Part shown: positions 14,367 to 21,888 of the stretch, piece by piece
Position numbering within the stretch: the stretch's first letter is position 1
How the letters are laid out: every line of letters starts with the position of its first letter
NCBI RefSeq assembly: GCF_949769225.1
Contig: NZ_CATKPB010000015.1
Source: Peptoniphilus_A genitalis
GTDB taxonomy: Bacteria > Bacillota > Clostridia > Tissierellales > Peptoniphilaceae
Length of the DNA stretch: 36,005 nt
Direction: 5' to 3' (one strand)
Position numbers and translations under genes: made by a program
Notes under the pieces: generated by a model
What the model was told of the DNA's origin: nothing
Seen by the model: only the letters and a program-made list of their open reading frames with translations
Database searches by the model: none

Positions 14367-15989
14367 ATGGCAAAGGAAATTAAATTTTCAGAAGATGCTA
14401 GAAAAGGCTTAATAAAGGGAATTAACACCCTTGCAGATACAGTAAAGGTAACTCTTGGACCTAAGGGAAGAAATGTTATCTTAGACAAGGAATATGGCAC
14501 ACCACTTATCACAAACGATGGTGTTACTATTGCAAGAGAAATTGAATGTGAAGATAAATTTGAAAACATGGGAGCACAACTTTTAAAGGAAGTTGCTACT
14601 AAGACTAATGACGTTGCAGGGGACGGTACTACAACAGCTACTTTACTTGCTCAAGCTATCATTAGAGAAGGCATGAGAAACCTTGCAGCAGGTGCAAACC
14701 CAATGGTTCTTCAAAAGGGTATTGCTAAGGCAGTTGAAGCTGCAGTTGAAGAAATCAAACACTTCTCAACAGAAGTTTCTTCAAAGGAAGCTATTGAACA
14801 AGTTGCTTCAATTTCTGCTGCTAACGAACAAGTTGGAAAACTTATTTCTGAAGCAATGGAAAAGGTTGGAAACGACGGAGTTATCACAGTTGAAGAATCA
14901 AAATCTATGGGAACAAGCCTAGACGTTGTTGAAGGTATGCAATTTGACAGAGGCTACCTATCTCCATACATGGTTACAGATTCTGACAAGATGGTTGCAG
15001 AATTAGAGGACCCATACATCCTAATTACAGACAAGAAGATTTCAAATATCCAAGAAATCCTTCCACTACTAGAACAAGTTCTTCAACAATCAAAACCACT
15101 TCTTATTATCGCAGATGATATTGACGGCGAAGCCCTTGCAACTTTAGTTGTTAACTCACTTAGGGGAACACTTAACGTAGTTGGAGTAAAGGCTCCAGGC
15201 TATGGCGACAGAAGAAAAGACATGCTTCAAGATATTGCAATCCTAACAGGTGGACAAGTTGTATCATCTGACCTAGGTCAAGACCTAAAGGATGCAACAA
15301 TTGAAATGCTTGGATCAGCTTCAAAGGTTAGGGTTGAAAAAGAACTTACAGTAATTGTAAATGGAGCAGGCGAAAAATCTGAACTTGAAAACAGAATTAG
15401 CCACATTAAAAACCAAATTGAAGAAACAGATTCAGAATTTGATAAAGAAAAATTACAAGAAAGACTTGCAAAACTTTCTGGCGGAGTTGCAGTTATCCAA
15501 GTTGGAGCAGCAACAGAAGTTGAATTAAAGGAAAGAAAGCTAAGAATCGAAGATGCCCTAGCAGCAACAAGAGCAGCAGTAGAAGAAGGAATCGTTGCAG
15601 GTGGTGGAACTGTATTAATCGACTCAATAGACGCAGTTGCAAAAGTAGTTGACCAACTAGAAGGCGACGAAAAAACAGGCGCTAACATTATCCTAAGAGC
15701 CCTAGAAGAACCACTAAAACAAATAGCAGAAAACGCAGGACTAGAAGGCTCAGTAATCGTAGAACACGTAAAGACAAAAGAAGCAGGAATCGGCTTCGAC
15801 GCATACAAGTCAGAATACGTAGATATGAAAAAAGCTGGAATAGTAGACCCAACAAAAGTAACAAGATCAGCACTACAAAACGCATCAAGCGTAGCATCAA
15901 TGATCTTGACAACAGAAGCAGCAGTAGCAAACATAAAAGAAGACGCACCAGCAATGCCTCCAATGAATCCAGGCATGGGTATGATGTAA
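14367..15989 (+). CDS. groEL: Chaperonin GroEL
   Basis: A 540-residue chaperonin that folds client proteins in an ATP-driven double ring. Conserved segments include the ATP-binding VTLGPKGRNVILDKEYG and NDVAGDGTTTATLLAQAI, and the GGM-like tail MPPMNPGMGMM. ATG 14367 is nine bases after AGGAGAG and gives the usual MAKEIKF start; ATG 14358 directly abuts the binding site and is rejected. Codon choice changes along the gene: early valines are mostly GTT, while all eight valines of the last ~95 codons are GTA, with parallel moves to GCA, CTA and ACA. The protein remains intact throughout. Confidence 0.98.
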   Translation: MAKEIKFSEDARKGLIKGINTLADTVKVTLGPKGRNVILDKEYGTPLITNDGVTIAREIECEDKFENMGAQLLKEVATKTNDVAGDGTTTATLLAQAIIREGMRNLAAGANPMVLQKGIAKAVEAAVEEIKHFSTEVSSKEAIEQVASISAANEQVGKLISEAMEKVGNDGVITVEESKSMGTSLDVVEGMQFDRGYLSPYMVTDSDKMVAELEDPYILITDKKISNIQEILPLLEQVLQQSKPLLIIADDIDGEALATLVVNSLRGTLNVVGVKAPGYGDRRKDMLQDIAILTGGQVVSSDLGQDLKDATIEMLGSASKVRVEKELTVIVNGAGEKSELENRISHIKNQIEETDSEFDKEKLQERLAKLSGGVAVIQVGAATEVELKERKLRIEDALAATRAAVEEGIVAGGGTVLIDSIDAVAKVVDQLEGDEKTGANIILRALEEPLKQIAENAGLEGSVIVEHVKTKEAGIGFDAYKSEYVDMKKAGIVDPTKVTRSALQNASSVASMILTTEAAVANIKEDAPAMPPMNPGMGMM

Positions 15990-15997
15990 AGCTAGTG

Positions 15998-16022
15998 AAT
16001 AACATGGCAAAGCCATGTTATT
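15998..16022 (+). terminator. Perfect hairpin after groEL, weak T-tract
   Basis: An 11-bp perfect stem AATAACATGGC/GCCATGTTATT with loop AAA, starting nine bases after the groEL stop. Only a short T-rich end follows (TTTACGG), so termination may be partial and transcripts could read into the repeat array downstream. Confidence 0.65.
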
Positions 16023-16024
16023 TA

Positions 16025-16193
16025 CGGTCTTCACTACGAAGTCGAGCGAGAGCGAAGACTGAGTAGATGAAGAAGCTTATCCAGCGAGCGTAGAAAATGC
16101 GAATGAATAATGAGCATTTTCAAGCGAGTCGGATTTTTAAATCAATAAACAACCTAAACAAAGACAGTCACAAACATGACTGTCTTTTATTTT
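16025..16193 (+). repeat. Tandem structured array, unit 1
   Basis: Starts with a hairpin around TCTTCACTACGAAGTC/GACTGAGTAGATGAAG, then CTTATCCAGCG at 16076-16086, GAAAATGC/GCATTTTC (16093-16121) and GCGAGTCGGATT at 16124-16135. It ends in AAGACAGTCA/TGACTGTCTT plus T-tract (16161-16188), a terminator-like hairpin. It lacks the 77-base insert seen in units 2 and 3. No protein-coding frame with a start and binding site is seen. Confidence 0.75.
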
Positions 16194-16195
16194 AT

Positions 16196-16440
16196 CTTCA
16201 CACTGAAGCCGAGCGATAGCGAAGGCTGAAGTGATGAAAAATCTTATCCAGCGGAAAATAAAGGTACACAGATTTTTGACAAGCAAAAATCTGCGGGCAG
16301 ACTTATCAAAATTTCTTACAGAAATTTGATCAAGTCTAAGCCAATGCGAATGAATAATGAGCATTTTCAAGCGAGTCGGATTAAGTAAATATAGTAAAAA
16401 CCTTAAACAAAGGCAGTCACAAAGTTGACTGTCTTTTTTA
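16196..16440 (+). repeat. Tandem structured array, unit 2
   Basis: Starts with CTTCAC...GTGATGAAA enclosing AAGCC/GGCT, the same stem as unit 1 (AAGTC/GACT) with compensatory changes. CTTATCCAGCG is at 16243-16253. A 77-base block (16261-16337) holds a perfect 10-bp hairpin CAGATTTTTG/CAAAAATCTG and a long hairpin from AGACTTATC to GATCAAGTCT. GCGAGTCGGATT is at 16371-16382. It ends in GGCAGTCA/TGACTGTC with six T (16411-16439). Confidence 0.75.
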
Positions 16441-16661
16441 ATTTCAAGCAAAGTTTATGAAGAACCTTATCCAGCGAAAAATTAAGGTACACAGATTTTT
16501 GACAAGCAAAAATCTGCGGGCAGACTTATCAAAATTTCTTACAGAAATTTGATCAAGTCTCAGCCAATGCGACTGAATAAGGAAAATTTTCAAGCGAGTC
16601 GGATTAAGTAAGTACAGAAAAAGCATAATTAAAGGCAGCCATAAAGAGGCTGTCTTTTTTA
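16441..16661 (+). repeat. Tandem structured array, unit 3 with start of a fourth
   Basis: CTTATCCAGCG lies at 16466-16476 and the 77-base block at 16484-16560 is identical to that of unit 2. GCGAGTCGGATT is at 16594-16605, and the end hairpin is GGCAGCC/GGCTGTC with six T (16633-16660). The opening hairpin of units 1 and 2 is reduced here. Just after it, 16662-16695 repeats the start of a unit (GTTGATGAAAAATCTTATCCA) and then stops, so a fourth copy is truncated. From there to 16781 the sequence is A/T-rich leader of the next gene. Confidence 0.75.
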
Positions 16662-16781
16662 ATTTCAGTAAAGTTGATGAAAAATCTTATCCATCAAAAA
16701 TAACAAATATTTAAAAGCATAACAAAACCTTCCCATGTTTAAATCCTACCAATAAGAGTAAGAATACTATAGGGGTGTTTT

Positions 16782-17471
16782 ATGGATATTAAATATATTA
16801 AAGCTTTTAATGACAATTACATTTGGACTATTGAGAAGGACGGCAAGGTTCTCCTTGTTGATCCTGGCGATGCAGGTCCTGTTATAGATTATTTGAAGGG
16901 CAGAAAACTTGATTATATTCTTTTAACCCACAAGCACATGGACCACGTAGGTGGCCTTGACGAACTTAAGATTAAATACGACCCAAAGGTTTATGGACCT
17001 AGGGAAACTAGTGAATACAACGACGTGACTTTAAAGGACGGAGATGAATTTGATCTTCTTGGAGAAAATTTCAAGGTTATTTCAACGGGAGGTCACACTG
17101 ATGACCACATTTCTTATCTCGTTGATGGTAACTTGTTCTGTGGAGATGCCCTCTTCCTTGCAGGTTGCGGCAGGGTCTTTACTAAGGACTATAAAAAATC
17201 CTATGAGGGTCTTAATAAGTTAAAGAATTTAGCTGATGACACTTTAGTTTATCCTGCTCACGAGTATTCTCTTGCCAACTTAGAATTTGCCAAGTCTGTA
17301 ATTTCTAATGAGGACTTAGATAGGGAATATGAAAGAGTAAAGAAGCTTAGAGAAGAAGATGAGATCACTCTTCCTACAACAATTGGAAAAGAGAAAAAAA
17401 TAAATCCTTTCTTCTTGGCAAGGGACTTAGATGAATTTATAGACTTTAGAAATAAAAAGGATAATTTTTAA
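16782..17471 (+). CDS. Metallo-beta-lactamase fold hydrolase, glyoxalase II-like
   Basis: A 229-residue cytoplasmic hydrolase. The metal motif THKHMDHVGG gives H50, H52, D54 and H55; further ligands are in TGGHTDDHISYL, the FCGDALFLAGCGRVF segment and YPAHEYSLANLEFAK. The last two segments resemble hydroxyacylglutathione hydrolase (GloB) more than other members of the fold. Glyoxalase II hydrolyses S-lactoylglutathione; in a clostridial anaerobe another thiol ester may be the substrate, so specificity is uncertain. It begins at ATG 16782 after GGGGTG and is followed by a terminator, so it is monocistronic. Confidence 0.85.
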   Translation: MDIKYIKAFNDNYIWTIEKDGKVLLVDPGDAGPVIDYLKGRKLDYILLTHKHMDHVGGLDELKIKYDPKVYGPRETSEYNDVTLKDGDEFDLLGENFKVISTGGHTDDHISYLVDGNLFCGDALFLAGCGRVFTKDYKKSYEGLNKLKNLADDTLVYPAHEYSLANLEFAKSVISNEDLDREYERVKKLREEDEITLPTTIGKEKKINPFFLARDLDEFIDFRNKKDNF

Positions 17472-17490
17472 GAAAAAGTAAGCAAAAGAA

Positions 17491-17524
17491 AAGTGTTGGC
17501 AAAAGTAAAAGCCAACACTTTTTT
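17491..17524. terminator. Bidirectional terminator between convergent genes
   Basis: A perfect 10-bp stem AAGTGTTGGC/GCCAACACTT with a 10-base A-rich loop. T-rich on the plus side (TTTTTTG at 17519-17525) and A-rich before the stem (AAAAGAA), so it can serve both the plus-strand hydrolase and the minus-strand transporter. Confidence 0.9.
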
Positions 17525-17539
17525 GTTTACTAAATTATA

Positions 17540-18880
17540 TCAACCAATGCCACCAAGTATTGCGCCTGCTATTAGGGCTACTATGGCAGCTGTTACATAT
17601 ACATATTTTGCTAGTGGATAGTACCATCCTCCAATGCCTTTTGGAGATCCTTCATTTACTGCTGCAAGGACATAGTCTTTGCCTGCGACCCAAAGGAACA
17701 TTATGCCTGCAAGGGCTGCTCCCAGTGGGCAAATGTAAATGGAAACTACATCCATCCAACCACTTACTATTCCTTGAATTAGAATTGCAACGACACAACC
17801 AATGATGTGGATAATTGTAGTTGCAAGAAATCTTGATGCATTGAATTTTTCTTGTAGGTAGGCAACTGGTGTTTCGTAAAGGTTTATTATTGAAGATACT
17901 CCTGCAAATAGAACGCAGATGTAGAAAATCATTCCAATAATTCTTCCAATAGGCATACCGTTAAATACATTTACAAGGAAGATAAACATAAGACCAGGAC
18001 CACCTGTATCAAGTGGTGCATCAGCTGCTGCCATTGCAGGGATGATTACAAAGGCTGCCAAGAGGGCTGCTATTGTATCAAAGACTGCAACATTTCTTGC
18101 TGATGATGGAATACATTCATTTTTAGGAAGGTAAGATCCATAAATTACAGTTCCTGATCCTGCTACTGATAAGGAGAAGAAGGCTTGCCCAAAGGCAAAT
18201 ATCCAAACCTTAGGATCCTTTAATCCTTCAGGATTTACTGTGAAAATATATTTATAGCCATTTGAAGCACCTGGAAGAGTGCAGATGTAGAATGCAAGTC
18301 CTACAAATAAAATAAATAGGGCTGGCATCATAATTTTGTTTGCCTTTTCAATTCCACCAGATACACCCATTACCATTATGGCAAAGCTTGCAAGAATTGC
18401 TACTACAACCCAGGTGTTTGCACCAAAGGCTCTTGCTGTTAGGCCAAAGGTACCACCAATTACATCCATATCTTGTCCCATTTCATAAAGGTGACCTGAT
18501 AGAGAAAGGAAGGTATATTTAAAAATCCAAGCCATTACACAAGTGTAGCCTATAGCTAGTGCCAAAGAGCCAAGAACTGGGATAAGACCAATTAATTCGC
18601 CAGGCTTTTTATTGCCAGTTCTTAATTCTGTACATTTTCCAAAGGCGCCAACTGGTCCAGCTTCGGCTGACCTGCCTAGTGCCATTTCGGAAATTACTCC
18701 TGTAGATCCTATTAAGGTTACAAAGATAAAATAAGGAATGAGAAAAGTCATCCCACCATAAGTTGAAACCATTATAGGGAATCTCCAAATATTACCCATA
18801 CCAACTGCAGAGCCAATACAAGCTAGTATAAAGCCCCATTTGCTTTTAAAACCATCACGAGTTTTTAAGTTGTTATCCAT
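17540..18880 (-). CDS. Sodium-dependent amino acid transporter, NSS (SNF) family
   Basis: A 446-residue membrane protein with about eleven predicted transmembrane segments, typical for bacterial NSS proteins such as Tyt1. TM1 has the family signature FILACIGSAVGMGNIWRFP with the unwound sodium/substrate site, and the next loop ISEMALGRSAEAGPVGAF is also conserved. These carriers bring amino acids in with sodium. It lies 85 bases downstream of a tryptophanase/tyrosine phenol-lyase family gene on the same strand, like the TnaT and Tyt1 arrangements, so tryptophan or tyrosine is the likely substrate (inference). AAGGAGA precedes the start. Confidence 0.9.
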   Translation of the reverse strand: MDNNLKTRDGFKSKWGFILACIGSAVGMGNIWRFPIMVSTYGGMTFLIPYFIFVTLIGSTGVISEMALGRSAEAGPVGAFGKCTELRTGNKKPGELIGLIPVLGSLALAIGYTCVMAWIFKYTFLSLSGHLYEMGQDMDVIGGTFGLTARAFGANTWVVVAILASFAIMVMGVSGGIEKANKIMMPALFILFVGLAFYICTLPGASNGYKYIFTVNPEGLKDPKVWIFAFGQAFFSLSVAGSGTVIYGSYLPKNECIPSSARNVAVFDTIAALLAAFVIIPAMAAADAPLDTGGPGLMFIFLVNVFNGMPIGRIIGMIFYICVLFAGVSSIINLYETPVAYLQEKFNASRFLATTIIHIIGCVVAILIQGIVSGWMDVVSIYICPLGAALAGIMFLWVAGKDYVLAAVNEGSPKGIGGWYYPLAKYVYVTAAIVALIAGAILGGIG

Positions 18881-18905
18881 AATTTTTCTCCTTAAAGGGT
18901 AATTT

Positions 18906-18925
18906 GCCCCTCAATTAAGAGGGGC
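18906..18925 (-). other. Intercistronic hairpin between the lyase and transporter genes
   Basis: Perfect 7-bp stem GCCCCTC/GAGGGGC with a 6-base loop. In the transcribed (minus) direction no T-tract follows, so it is more likely an mRNA-stability or partial attenuation element than a full terminator. Confidence 0.6.
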
Positions 18926-18965
18926 TTATTTAATTTTTTGTATTTATAAAAAAGTTTAGAGAAAT

Positions 18966-20609
18966 TTATTTTTCATCTTCAGAAGGTTCATAAGTTTCAA
19001 GGAAAGCGTGGAAGTGACGCATTGGAAGGTTCTTTCCCTTGACTATTCTAATATTAGGAATAGTAGCACGATCTTCGTAAAGAGCCTTAACTGCTGCTAT
19101 TACATAATCCATGTGTTCCTTAGAAAGTTGACTTCTATTTATTGCGAAACGAACTACGTTAGCTACTTCAGCTTGTTGTTCTGGAGTCTTTAGGTCATAT
19201 TCCATTGAGTAGTTACCAAGTTCTGCAGTTCTAATTCCATATCTTCTTATTAATTCAACAGAGAAGCCTTGACCTGCAAAAGTTTCTGGTCCCCTCTTGT
19301 TGTCGAAGAATTCGTCCATGTTGATATAAACACCGTGACCACCGGCAGGAAGTACAACGCCCTTAACGCCAGCCTTGTAAAAACCTTGAGCAAGGTATTC
19401 ACATTGTTTAACACGAGCGTCAAGATAATCAAACTTAGCTGCTTCATAAAGACCTGCAGCAAGAGCCATAATATCTCTACCACTCATTCCACCATAGGAG
19501 TCGTTGCCGTAAGAAGAAATTTGTTTAACTTTTAGGAGGATACCTACATCAGTTTTAACTGTGCCGTCTTCGTTAAAGTCAGAGAACTTCTTCCAGAATA
19601 GTCCCTTATCTCTAAAGGCAAGAACGCCGCCCATATTTGCGTGTCCATCTTTTTTAAGTGATGCAGTAAAGCCGTCGCAGTAAGAGAACATTTCTTTTGC
19701 AATTTCTGGAATTGACTTGTCAGCGTAACCTTCTTCATTAACCTTGATGAAGTAAGCATTTTCTGCCCATCTAGCAGCATCAAACATATAAGGTATGTCA
19801 TATTTGTGAGCAATTCTAGAACATTCTCTCAAGTTTGCCATAGAAACTGGTTGACCACAAACTGTGTTGTTAGTAATAGTTGTGTAAATTAGTGGCACAT
19901 TTTCAGGTCCTAACTTAGTGATAAGTTCTTCTAGTTTTTCAGTGTCCATGTTGCCCTTAAATGGATTTTTTTCATAGTGACCATTTTCAGGAACTTCCCA
20001 TAGCAATTTTTTGTTGTATAGGTTTCTTGGGATTGAACCCATTTGCTTAATATTACCTTCAGTAGTGTCAAAGTGACCATTAGAAGGAATAGTATAAATC
20101 TTTCCTGGTTCTCTTGCGTTTAATATTTTTTTGACAAGTTCGAATAAAACAGATTCAGCTGCACGACCTTGTTGAATGATAAAGGTATTTGGTCTTTCCA
20201 TTTGGGCAGAGCCACCGTTAAATAGGCCACCTTCATATTCGCAAAGGTAAACTTCGTCCATCATTTTTTCAACATCTTCGCAGTCAGTTCTTACAAGGTC
20301 GATGATTCTTTTTTGATCGTCGCCTCTTTCGAATACATCCCTAAAGGCATCAAGAAGGACATAGTAGCCCTTGTTTCTACCATAAGATTCATCTCCTAAG
20401 AACATTGCAGACCATTGAACATCTGTCATGGCTGTAGTTCCTGAGTCTGAAAGCATGTCAATAGTTAACATTCCTGCAGGGAAGGCAAATTCATTGTAGT
20501 GAGTAGCCTTAAGAGCTCTTTCCCTTTGTTCAACTGTAACATTTGGAATATTTTTTGTTACATAAGTGTAGGAATGTGGTGTAGGTACGTCTAATTGATA
20601 CTTCTTCAT
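18966..20609 (-). CDS. Tryptophanase / tyrosine phenol-lyase family enzyme, long form
   Basis: A 547-residue PLP-dependent beta-eliminating lyase. The family splits tryptophan to indole, or tyrosine to phenol, plus pyruvate and ammonia. Matches include TIDMLSDSGTTAMTDVQWSA, GDESY (Y76, equivalent to the catalytic Tyr), QQGRAAES, FDAARWAENAYF and ASLKKDGHANMGG, where K320 should bind PLP. The usual length is about 455-475; most of the excess lies in an insertion near residues 90-142 (DVFERGDDQ to GGSAQMERP) and in the 325-375 region. Which substrate is used cannot be settled by eye. GGAGG precedes the ATG. It is first in an operon with the NSS transporter and is preceded by a duplicated leader motif. 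Confidence 0.88.
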   Translation of the reverse strand: MKKYQLDVPTPHSYTYVTKNIPNVTVEQRERALKATHYNEFAFPAGMLTIDMLSDSGTTAMTDVQWSAMFLGDESYGRNKGYYVLLDAFRDVFERGDDQKRIIDLVRTDCEDVEKMMDEVYLCEYEGGLFNGGSAQMERPNTFIIQQGRAAESVLFELVKKILNAREPGKIYTIPSNGHFDTTEGNIKQMGSIPRNLYNKKLLWEVPENGHYEKNPFKGNMDTEKLEELITKLGPENVPLIYTTITNNTVCGQPVSMANLRECSRIAHKYDIPYMFDAARWAENAYFIKVNEEGYADKSIPEIAKEMFSYCDGFTASLKKDGHANMGGVLAFRDKGLFWKKFSDFNEDGTVKTDVGILLKVKQISSYGNDSYGGMSGRDIMALAAGLYEAAKFDYLDARVKQCEYLAQGFYKAGVKGVVLPAGGHGVYINMDEFFDNKRGPETFAGQGFSVELIRRYGIRTAELGNYSMEYDLKTPEQQAEVANVVRFAINRSQLSKEHMDYVIAAVKALYEDRATIPNIRIVKGKNLPMRHFHAFLETYEPSEDEK

Positions 20610-20640
20610 AAAAAACCTCCATATAATAATAAAAAAAGTT

Positions 20641-20735
20641 ATAGAGGAACCCCGGTCATTAATATAAATTAACTAGCGGACAGTATCCCATAGAGAACCC
20701 CGGTCATTAAAAATTTAACTAGCGGACAGCACTCC
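20641..20735 (-). promoter_or_regulatory. Tandem leader motif upstream of the lyase gene, possible cis-regulatory RNA
   Basis: Two adjacent copies, 20690-20735 and 20641-20689, lie between the predicted promoter and the start codon. On the minus strand each reads CTGTCCGCTAGTTAA, a 4-6 base A/T spacer, then TTAATGACCGGGGTTC. The two blocks are identical in both copies while spacer and flanks vary. TTAA/TTAA around the spacer and CCG/CGG outside it can pair. A run of seven T follows about ten bases after the second copy, before the GGAGG. I do not recognise a known riboswitch class. Confidence 0.6.
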
Positions 20736-20760
20736 AGATAATGTTTATTATCTATGCAAT

Positions 20761-20789
20761 AGTTTACATTATGAAAAAATAATTGTCAA
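20761..20789 (-). promoter_or_regulatory. Predicted promoter of the lyase-transporter operon
   Basis: On the minus strand, TTGACA (20784-20789) and TAAACT (20761-20766) are separated by 17 bases. An 18-base inverted repeat AGATAAT-GTTT-ATTATCT at 20736-20753 lies at the predicted transcription start and may be an operator or a 5' hairpin. The untranslated leader would be about 145 bases. Confidence 0.6.
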
Positions 20790-20864
20790 CAATAAACTGC
20801 ATCAATACAGGCTTTAGCTAGAGTTATAAAACAAGAAAAAACATTTGCAAATTAAGAAACAAAA

Positions 20865-20894
20865 TAAAAAAAAGACCTCCAAAATTGGAGATCT
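20865..20894 (-). terminator. Rho-independent terminator of the aldolase gene
   Basis: On the minus strand, AGATCTCCAA/TTGGAGGTCT (one G-T pair) is followed by eight T. It lies 15 bases after the aldolase stop. Confidence 0.88.
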
Positions 20895-20909
20895 TAAAAA
20901 TCTTACACT

Positions 20910-21800
20910 TTATTTTTCTACTGATGCTGAGTAGTTCTTTTCGATAGAGTCGTCAAGCATCTTTGTAAATTCTTCGGCAGTTTGATTTACATTAAGTCCT
21001 TCAGTAAGGGCTCTTGAGTAGGAAGCAATTACGCCCCTGTTTTTTCTAAGCTTTTCGTTGGCGTCATCTCTTGAGTAGCCACCAGATAGGGCAACAATTC
21101 TAACAGTTTGGTCAAAGTCGTAAAGGTCTTCGTAAAGATTTTCTTTTTCTGGAAGAGTTAACTTAAACATTACATAAGTGTCCTTGTCTAATTTTTTAAG
21201 TTCTTCCACAAGATATTTTTTAAGGACTTCTTCGATTTCAGCCTTGTCCTTAGCGTGGATATCAACTTCTGGCTCGATAATAGGAACAAATCCTGCTGCA
21301 GAAATTTTCTTTGCGTAGTCAAATTGTTGTTCAACAACTTTTTTAATGGATTCTTCGTTGAGTTCCTTTACAACAGAACGCATCTTAGTTCCAAAAATAT
21401 TTCTTTCCTTTGCATTTGCAAGAAGCTCGTCAATGTGCTTGAAAGGTTTCATAAGTTGTGCGCCGTCTTTTTCTACATCAAGACCTTCGTCAACCTTAAG
21501 GATTGGAACGATGCCCTTTTCTTCCCAAAGATAGTCGCCAGTGAACTTGCCATCGATTTTAGAGTTCATAGTAACCTTAAATAGGATTGCAGCTAAAATT
21601 CTATCAGATGTAAAGGCCTTATCCTTTATAATTCTCTTTCTCATTTCGTGAACTTGTTCAAACATTTCTTCTTCGTTTGAATAAGCATCTTCAGTCACAC
21701 CATAATTTAATAGAGCCTTAGGTGTTGATCCGCCAGATTGGTCAAGAGCAGCGATGAAGCCCTTGCCATTTTTCATTCTTTCAAATTGTTCTTTGTTCAT
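20910..21800 (-). CDS. fda: Fructose-bisphosphate aldolase, class I
   Basis: A 296-residue enzyme that splits fructose 1,6-bisphosphate into dihydroxyacetone phosphate and glyceraldehyde 3-phosphate in glycolysis. It closely resembles the staphylococcal class I aldolase: MNKEQFERMKNGKGFIAALD start, SGGSTPKAL, GTKMRSVVKELNE, PIIEPEVDI, the Schiff-base lysine in VMFKLTLPE, and VALSGGYSRDDANEKL. The frame is open to 21812 through a TTG, but that region is the GGAGG binding site, so ATG 21800 is used. Monocistronic, with its own promoter and terminator, and divergent from rnhA. Confidence 0.96.
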   Translation of the reverse strand: MNKEQFERMKNGKGFIAALDQSGGSTPKALLNYGVTEDAYSNEEEMFEQVHEMRKRIIKDKAFTSDRILAAILFKVTMNSKIDGKFTGDYLWEEKGIVPILKVDEGLDVEKDGAQLMKPFKHIDELLANAKERNIFGTKMRSVVKELNEESIKKVVEQQFDYAKKISAAGFVPIIEPEVDIHAKDKAEIEEVLKKYLVEELKKLDKDTYVMFKLTLPEKENLYEDLYDFDQTVRIVALSGGYSRDDANEKLRKNRGVIASYSRALTEGLNVNQTAEEFTKMLDDSIEKNYSASVEK

Positions 21801-21837
21801 TTTTACCTCCAAAAGTCTAGACTTCTAATTACTTCTA

Positions 21838-21866
21838 ATTATATAATAAGTAGACATAGTTGACAA
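21838..21866 (-). promoter_or_regulatory. Predicted promoter of the aldolase gene
   Basis: On the minus strand, TTGTCA (21861-21866) and a perfect TATAAT (21838-21843) with a 17-base spacer. The leader then contains a direct repeat of AATTAGAAGT (21821-21840) and the 12-base palindrome AAGTCTAGACTT (21813-21824), either of which could be regulatory. Confidence 0.75.
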
Positions 21867-21888
21867 ATGACAAAATTTTGAGGTGAAC

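Noticed and set aside
15278..16005. Long minus-strand open frames opposite groEL
   Set aside because: They mirror the GCA/GTA-rich codons of groEL, give leucine- or serine-rich low-complexity products and lack start signals.
16137..16626. Two similar minus-strand open frames across the tandem array
   Set aside because: Their similarity comes from the repeated units. The terminator T-tracts lie on the plus strand, and no starts with binding sites are seen.
16025..16700. CRISPR array
   Set aside because: Units are 167-223 bases long, contain terminators and near-identical interiors, and there are no short repeats with unique spacers and no cas genes.
17560..18522. Plus-strand open frames opposite the NSS transporter gene
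   Set aside because: They are shadows of the transporter's hydrophobic codons and have no binding sites.
20641..20735. T-box leader upstream of the lyase gene
   Set aside because: No T-box core (AGGGTGGNACCGCG-like) or specifier-loop layout is seen, and the motif is too short.
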